Positions 39,721-44,047 of a stretch of DNA of 44,047 nucleotides are shown here, one piece after another. Position numbers and translations under genes: made by a program. Source of the stretch: JAVVSR01 sp964604875. GTDB taxonomy: Bacteria > Bacillota > Clostridia > Christensenellales > CAG-917. How positions within the stretch are numbered: the first letter of the stretch is position 1; each line of letters opens with the position of its first letter. The notes beneath the pieces are model-generated. The model saw only the letters and a list, made by a program, of their open reading frames with translations, was not told where the DNA came from and ran no database searches. The stretch is from contig CAZSAC010000008.1 of the NCBI GenBank assembly GCA_964604875.1, positions 1 through 44,047 of the forward strand. The letters are read 5' to 3'.

Positions 39721-40325
39721 ATACTTTAACTTATATTTACGACAATAAAATTTATATAAACTTAACAAACCAATGCAGCAATAACTGCAATTTTTGTATC
39801 CGCAATAACAACGACGGCGTATGCGATTATTATCTTTGGCTGGAAAGAAACCCAACCGCCGAGGAGGTCATCGCCGACTTGAAACAGTATAACAAAGCAG
39901 CTTACCGAGAATATGTTTTTTGTGGGTTTGGAGAGCCTTTGTACGCTTTGGATACACTTGTTAAGGTAGCCGCTTATTTAAAGTCGGAAGGCATTAAAAC
40001 GCGTCTTAATACAAATGGACAGGCGGACTTAATTTGTGGCGCCGGCACGGCTGAAAAGCTTAAAGGCTTAATTGACACCATCAGCATAAGTCTGAATTCG
40101 TGCAACGCAAAAAAATATAACGAGCTTTGCCATTGTATTTTTGACGAAGACGGCTATAATGCGATGTTGAGGTTTGCAAAAGAGTGTGTGGATTTAAAAA
40201 TCCGTACGGTTATGACGGTAGTTGATACAATCGGCGCCGAGGACGTCGCTGCTTGTGAAAAAATTGCAAAAGATATCGGCGCAGAATATCGTGTGCGTCA
40301 CTACATCGAACACTACGAAAAATAA
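39717..40325 (+). CDS. TatD-linked radical SAM protein
   Basis: A 202-residue radical SAM enzyme of the TatD-associated family. The [4Fe-4S] cluster cysteines are Cys20, Cys24 and Cys27 (CxxxCxxC), followed by Cys-Gly-Phe-Gly-Glu-Pro-Leu near residue 63, which binds the methionine end of S-adenosylmethionine. The length covers little more than the core barrel; there is no auxiliary-cluster domain. Its reaction is unknown. Both starts are coupled: it overlaps tatD by four bases and abuts rsmA with no gap. In Bacillus this slot is occupied by rnmV (ribonuclease M5), which is absent here. Confidence 0.92.
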   Translation: MNTLTYIYDNKIYINLTNQCSNNCNFCIRNNNDGVCDYYLWLERNPTAEEVIADLKQYNKAAYREYVFCGFGEPLYALDTLVKVAAYLKSEGIKTRLNTNGQADLICGAGTAEKLKGLIDTISISLNSCNAKKYNELCHCIFDEDGYNAMLRFAKECVDLKIRTVMTVVDTIGAEDVAACEKIAKDIGAEYRVRHYIEHYEK

Positions 40326-41168
40326 ATGCGCAAAATCAAGGATATATTAATCTCTAATAATTTTCATTTTAACCACAATCTGGGACAAAACTTTATCACA
40401 GACATTAATTTCTTAAATAAAATTGTTGAGCTGGCAGGCGTTGGACGCGACGATACCGTTGTGGAAATAGGCACCGGCGCAGGAACGCTAACAAGGGCTT
40501 TGGCGGAAGTCGCGAAGAAGGTTTATAGCTTTGAGGTTGACACGGCGCTTGCGCCGATTTTGGAAGAAACCTTAAGCGGTTATTCAAATATCGAGCTAAA
40601 CTTTAAAGACGTTTTAAAACTATCCGACGAGGCTCTATTGTCAATAATCGGTGGTGACTTTAAGCTGGTTGCAAACTTGCCCTATTATGTGACAACGGCG
40701 CTTATTATGCGCTTTTTGGAAGGAACAGTTAAGCCCAAAAGCATCACAATTATGGTTCAGCAAGAAGTGGCTGAGCGTTTGGTGGCGAAAAACGATACGG
40801 CTGAGTATGGCGCAATAACGATATCGCTTGCGCTGTATGGCGACGCAAAAATTGTCGACCGAGTCAGCCGAAACATATTTTACCCCGTGCCAAATGTAGA
40901 CAGCGCGCTTGTTAGAATTGATTTACACGATAAATATAAAAATGAAAATATAACCTTGATACAACGACTGATAAAATCGGCGTTTTTGATGCGCCGCAAA
41001 ACGTTGGTAAACAATCTATCTTCGGTCTTTTCAATTTCAAAAGACGCCGCGCAAAAGGTTTTGTCCGAGCTTAACTTTGATACAAGGATTCGAGGGGAAG
41101 CCTTAAGCTTAGAGGATATAATTTTGATTTCAAAATCCAAAACTTTTTTGGAAGCAATTAAGCTATAA
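40326..41168 (+). CDS. rsmA: 16S rRNA (adenine1518/1519-N6) dimethyltransferase
   Basis: The 280-residue KsgA/RsmA enzyme dimethylates two adjacent adenines in 16S rRNA helix 45 during small-subunit assembly. Visible motifs are His-Asn-Leu-Gly-Gln-Asn-Phe near residue 17, SAM-binding motif I (Glu47-Ile-Gly-Thr-Gly-Ala-Gly), Glu70-Val-Asp (motif II) and the catalytic Asn117-Leu-Pro-Tyr-Tyr. The C-terminal helical domain is complete, and the length is that of the family. Its ATG directly follows the radical SAM stop, so expression probably relies on coupling. No clear terminator follows. Confidence 0.96.
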   Translation: MRKIKDILISNNFHFNHNLGQNFITDINFLNKIVELAGVGRDDTVVEIGTGAGTLTRALAEVAKKVYSFEVDTALAPILEETLSGYSNIELNFKDVLKLSDEALLSIIGGDFKLVANLPYYVTTALIMRFLEGTVKPKSITIMVQQEVAERLVAKNDTAEYGAITISLALYGDAKIVDRVSRNIFYPVPNVDSALVRIDLHDKYKNENITLIQRLIKSAFLMRRKTLVNNLSSVFSISKDAAQKVLSELNFDTRIRGEALSLEDIILISKSKTFLEAIKL

Positions 41169-41199
41169 ATCCTTAAATTTTACAATATAAATAAATAAT

Positions 41200-41210
41200 G
41201 TCATAATGAC
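41200..41210. repeat. Short perfect inverted repeat downstream of rsmA
   Basis: GTCAT-A-ATGAC (41200-41210), next to two direct copies of GTATATAT (41211-41218 and 41224-41231). It lies in the 161-bp gap before the uncharacterised gene and may be an operator. TTGACT at 41219-41224 has no convincing -10 at the right distance. Confidence 0.3.
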
Positions 41211-41329
41211 GTATATATTGACTGTATATATGTGTCACCTTGCCACGACTATTGTTGTCAATACAGCCGTTTTCAAAAAAAAGGCAAACGAGCTATATAT
41301 GGCGCATATAAATATAGTCGGAGGTGTCT

Positions 41330-42379
41330 ATGGCGTTATTTAAAAAAATAATTATACTAAACGGGTTAGATAATAAAGCGTGCGCGGGGATTATCAAAAT
41401 CAATACCAAAAGCGGTTATGCCTCGGCTGAGGTTCAGCTTAACAATTCTAAGGAACTGCTTTTATTGTTATCTACGGCGGACGGGGTGGCTGCATTTGAA
41501 GTCGAGGGAGAATGTACCTTAAACCTTTCTTCAATACAAATAAAAGATGATATCGAATGCTTGGTTTTAGATAATATGAAACCGATAATGTTTGGCTCAA
41601 CAGTTAGGGATAAGCTAAAGTGTTTGAACCTAAAAGAAGAATACATACGGCAAAATTCTGCAGTTTATCATACAAAAAAAGAGTCTAGCAAGAACGAAAA
41701 AAGTCAAGAACCGCCTGATAAAACGGCTGAAAGTGAGGTTACCGCCGAGGAAGCGTTACGGGAACCACAAGTAACCCAAGGAAATTTTATAAAAAAAGAT
41801 ACCGAAAAAAGCCCGAAAATAATTGATAAAGAAATTCGGGAAGATGTTATTTCACAAGAAAACAATCAACAAACAGCTTTTTTTGAGGTTGAGCAGAAAG
41901 ACACAATAAAGAAGGAAAAAGAAAAGCCGAAAGTTGAATCGACAAGGGCGAAAAAATGCTCGGTTGAAAGCGTCTCAAAATCAGATGAAAACGTGGTAAG
42001 TTCAATTTTATCCGAAAGTGTGCCATATGAGGGAAACAACTTTTATCTTGCGGTAAAGCCTCAGCTTGACGAGATGTTCATTTGCTATCCGCCGGATATT
42101 GAGCTTCAGAATATAGTGCCAAACAGTAAGTGGATTAGGGTTGCTTTACCTGACGATTATTATGTGGTGGGAATAGTTTTTAACATTGATGAGCCACACT
42201 ATATTTGCTATGGACTGCATGGAAATTTTTATCAAAAACCGCCGTCTGAAATCGCAGATATTTGTCAATGGTTACCACTTAGCAGAGAAGATGAAAAAGG
42301 CGAGGGTTATTGGGTGATTTTCCAAGATGCCAAGACGGGATTGGCGGAAAAATTTTCAGATAAAACCGACAAAAATTAG
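41330..42379 (+). CDS. Uncharacterised three-part protein of clostridial type
   Basis: A 349-residue protein I cannot name. I chose the ATG at 41330 because GGAGG (41320-41324) is correctly spaced; a GTG at 41324 overlaps that SD. Residues 1-100 form a small beta-rich domain rich in strand-turn-strand pattern. Residues about 110-225 are a highly charged, Lys/Glu-rich, probably disordered linker. Residues about 235-345 form a conserved-looking domain with Val-Lys-Pro-Gln-Leu-Asp-Glu-Met-Phe, Trp-Ile-Arg-Val and Gly-Tyr-Trp-Val-Ile-Phe-Gln-Asp-Ala. I associate this pattern with hypothetical proteins of Clostridia, but have no function for it. No signal peptide or membrane helix is seen. Confidence 0.75.
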   Translation: MALFKKIIILNGLDNKACAGIIKINTKSGYASAEVQLNNSKELLLLLSTADGVAAFEVEGECTLNLSSIQIKDDIECLVLDNMKPIMFGSTVRDKLKCLNLKEEYIRQNSAVYHTKKESSKNEKSQEPPDKTAESEVTAEEALREPQVTQGNFIKKDTEKSPKIIDKEIREDVISQENNQQTAFFEVEQKDTIKKEKEKPKVESTRAKKCSVESVSKSDENVVSSILSESVPYEGNNFYLAVKPQLDEMFICYPPDIELQNIVPNSKWIRVALPDDYYVVGIVFNIDEPHYICYGLHGNFYQKPPSEIADICQWLPLSREDEKGEGYWVIFQDAKTGLAEKFSDKTDKN

Positions 42380-42503
42380 CAACTGACTAAATCGGTCAAT
42401 ATTATTTTATTAAGTATAGTATCACTAATAACTTGACAAAACCTAACAAATTAGGGCAAACCTATTTGGCAAATTACAACATAATAGAACAAAATCTTAA
42501 ATA

Positions 42504-42545
42504 AAAATTCTCCGTAAGCATTATGCGCGGAGAATTTTGTTTTTT
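42504..42545 (+). terminator. Rho-independent terminator after the uncharacterised gene
   Basis: AAAATTCTCCG (42504-42514) pairs with CGGAGAATTTT (42528-42538), a perfect 11-bp stem with a 13-base loop, then GTTTTTT. The A/T stem ends could also serve ispDF from the other strand. It lies 125 bp after the upstream stop. Confidence 0.9.
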
Positions 42546-42593
42546 ATAAAAAATGATGGTTTATCTTTCAAAACCTAAACATTAACGTCCAAT

Positions 42594-43706
42594 TCAGGCA
42601 TCTATTAGAGAAACATTTGCTATACACGATATGCTTTCTTCGTGTCCGACGCTTCCCACGCCCTCTGTGGTTGTGGCAGCTATCCCGATTTTGTCCAATG
42701 GTGTGTCAAGATAGGTTGAAAGACTCTCGCGGATTTTAGAAATATACGGGGAAAGTTTTGGTTTTTGGGCAAGAATCGTCGCGCTTAAGTTCCAAATTTT
42801 TTTGTTGTGCTTTCTTAAAATCTCCATAACCTTGCTTAACAAAATTACGCTGCTGATGTCTTTAAATTCCTCTGCGGTATCGGGAAAAAAGAAACCTATA
42901 TCCCGCTCCCCGAGAGCGGACAAAATTGCGTCCATAATAGAGTGAATCAATACGTCTGCGTCACTATGTCCTAAAAGCCCTTTTGTATGAGGAATATCAA
43001 TACCGCCTAAAATTAGTTTTCTGCCTTCAACTAAACGGTGAGTGTCAAAACCAACCCCAACCGTTGCGAGGGGAATTTGTAGGTCTAGTGAAGTTGTAAT
43101 TTTTTTGTTGTATATTGCCCCGTCTACGGCAACAATGTCATAGAAATTTTGACAATAAACAGAGGCATCGTCGGTAAACTCTGTCGATTCCGCCAGCTTA
43201 TACGCCTCAATGATTTTTTCGCTTAAAAAGCCTTGCGGAGTTTGAACTGCCTTATATAAGCTTCTGGAACAGGGCTTATAGCCGTTTCCAATGTAAATTA
43301 TTGAATCGGTGAGGGACGTTGCGGGAATAGCCGCCTCGTGTGAGGATAGCCCGTCAAGTACGTTTGCAATAATTTCCTGCGTTACAAAAGGACGGGCGCC
43401 ATCGTGAATCAAAACATATTCCGACTCCACCAAAGACAAAGCCTTGCTGACGGATTGAGTGCGGGTCGCGCCACCGACGACAAAACTGATATTTCTATAA
43501 AGGGGAGAAACTATTTTTTGAATTTCTTCAAGAGTTTCCTCTCCTGCTGAAACAATAATGCGGTTAAGGTTGGAAAACGCCAAAAAGGGAAGGATAGAAT
43601 TTTCTATCACCGTTCTACCGTTTAGGGGCATAAGAAGCTTGTTTTTAATGGTTTGCGTCCGAGTGCTTGCGCCGCCTGCGGCGATAATTAAATCAAACAT
43701 TTTCAT
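42594..43706 (-). CDS. ispDF: Bifunctional IspD-IspF (MEP isoprenoid pathway)
   Basis: A fusion of about 370 residues. The N-terminal IspD half makes CDP-methylerythritol: Ile-Ile-Ala-Ala-Gly-Gly, Asp-Gly-Ala-Arg-Pro-Phe, Gln-Thr-Pro-Gln-Gly-Phe and Thr-Asp-Asp-Ala-Ser are visible. The C-terminal IspF half (from about residue 215) forms the cyclodiphosphate: Gly-Phe-Asp-Thr-His-Arg and Gly-His-Ser-Asp-Ala-Asp supply the zinc ligands, and Thr-Glu-Gly-Val-Gly is present. IspE must act between these two steps and is not encoded in this window. The ATG at 43706 is preferred, but ATG at 43700 is possible; both overlap the end of rqcP, implying coupling. Confidence 0.94.
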   Translation of the reverse strand: MKMFDLIIAAGGASTRTQTIKNKLLMPLNGRTVIENSILPFLAFSNLNRIIVSAGEETLEEIQKIVSPLYRNISFVVGGATRTQSVSKALSLVESEYVLIHDGARPFVTQEIIANVLDGLSSHEAAIPATSLTDSIIYIGNGYKPCSRSLYKAVQTPQGFLSEKIIEAYKLAESTEFTDDASVYCQNFYDIVAVDGAIYNKKITTSLDLQIPLATVGVGFDTHRLVEGRKLILGGIDIPHTKGLLGHSDADVLIHSIMDAILSALGERDIGFFFPDTAEEFKDISSVILLSKVMEILRKHNKKIWNLSATILAQKPKLSPYISKIRESLSTYLDTPLDKIGIAATTTEGVGSVGHEESISCIANVSLIDA

Positions 43707-43947
43707 CTTCAATAAGCTCGAACATTTCCGAGGCTGACGCTTTCGTGCTGTTTTCGCACAGATTCAAAACCCGAAAAACAACAGACTTATCGCCGAAACG
43801 TACAGAAACTACGTCGCCGATTTTGAGGTCTTTTGAGGGTTTAGCCACGTTTCCGTTGACAAGTATACGGCTTGCGTCACAAGCCTCTTGCGCAACGGTA
43901 CGTCGTTTGATTATTCTGGAAACTTTTAAAAATTTATCTATTCGCAT
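43693..43947 (-). CDS. rqcP: S4-domain RNA-binding protein RqcP
   Basis: An 84-residue S4-domain protein. The N-terminal Met-Arg-Ile-Asp-Lys-Phe-Leu-Lys-Val-Ser-Arg-Ile-Ile-Lys-Arg-Arg-Thr is almost the signature of RqcP (formerly YabO). It stabilises the P-site tRNA during alanine tailing by RqcH on stalled 50S subunits. Length fits the family. SD AAGGG lies just before the ATG. Its stop overlaps the ispDF start, so the two share a transcript, a pairing without obvious functional logic. Confidence 0.93.
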   Translation of the reverse strand: MRIDKFLKVSRIIKRRTVAQEACDASRILVNGNVAKPSKDLKIGDVVSVRFGDKSVVFRVLNLCENSTKASASEMFELIEDENV

Positions 43948-43987
43948 AGCGCCCTTTATAATATAATAAAATATTTATTTAAAATGC

Positions 43988-44016
43988 TTGACATATTGAA
44001 AAAAAACAAGTATCCT
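43988..44016 (+). promoter_or_regulatory. Rightward promoter leaving the window
   Basis: TTGACA at 43988-43993, a 17-bp spacer, TATCCT at 44011-44016. It is divergent from rqcP and would drive a plus-strand gene that begins beyond the window. Confidence 0.55.
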
Positions 44017-44047
44017 TGTAAAATGCGTTATATTATGAGATATATAC

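Noticed and set aside
42380..42503. Small RNA gene between the uncharacterised gene and the terminator at 42504
   Set aside because: TTGACA at 42433 has no -10 at the right distance; a long 3' untranslated region is the simpler reading.
1..44047. CRISPR arrays, insertion sequences, prophage genes, tRNA or rRNA genes
   Set aside because: I looked on both strands and found no regularly spaced identical repeats, transposase motifs or structural RNA signatures.

Overview
The window looks like a chromosome segment from an uncultivated, probably gut-associated member of the Clostridia. The pointers are moderate-to-low GC, an SpmA/SpmB pair, a TatD-linked radical SAM gene, strong Shine-Dalgarno (SD) sequences, tight ATGA/TAATG overlaps, and cytoplasmic glycoside hydrolases. 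The phylum-level call is an inference from gene content. I see no mobile elements, phage genes, CRISPR arrays, tRNAs or rRNAs.

Layout. (1) Bases 1-4118 hold the end of a cofactor-independent phosphoglycerate mutase gene, then a GH127-like and a GH2 glycoside hydrolase, all apparently in one operon. (2) A PH-like membrane protein with a histone-like basic tail follows (4196-4789). Convergent to it is a minus-strand operon of a TetR regulator, a small membrane protein and an acyltransferase-3-like DUF1624 membrane protein (6715-4832). (3) Divergent from tetR lies a GH20 hexosaminidase gene coupled to a DUF4380-like gene (6834-9334). (4) A 481-base intergenic region follows, with a terminator, a strong promoter and an unusually long structured leader. 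(5) One ORF then takes up 47% of the window: a 6,892-residue lipoprotein (9816-30494). It has about fifteen degenerate tandem modules of roughly 256-483 residues and a roughly 1,700-residue beta-rich C-terminal region. (6) After a strong terminator come an AEC transporter, an SPFH/zinc-ribbon gene pair resembling Bacillus ydjI/ydjG, a DUF1858/XRE-cupin pair, an AI-2E-family permease and convergent spmA-spmB. (7) From 37013 there is a housekeeping operon metG-tatD-radical SAM-rsmA, then an uncharacterised clostridial-type protein. On the minus strand, rqcP and a fused ispDF close the window.

How it fits together. The hydrolases have no signal peptides, so they probably trim imported oligosaccharides in the cytoplasm and feed glycolysis. 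The giant lipoprotein is the standout. Its modules share a phase-locked pattern: a glycine-rich hairpin followed by Tyr-x-Asp-Leu, an Ala/Ser linker, then Leu-Pro-Asp about 73-103 residues later. They are dominated by alternating hydrophobic strands, reminiscent of lipid-binding half-barrels. Whether this is a surface fibre, a lipid conduit or a wall-spanning scaffold cannot be decided from sequence alone. Seven sigma-A-type promoters with 17-18 bp spacers were read directly, many with a TG extension upstream of the -10. Most leaders are about 10-23 nt. The giant gene's leader is about 73 nt and can fold into a hairpin whose loop is complementary to the SD.
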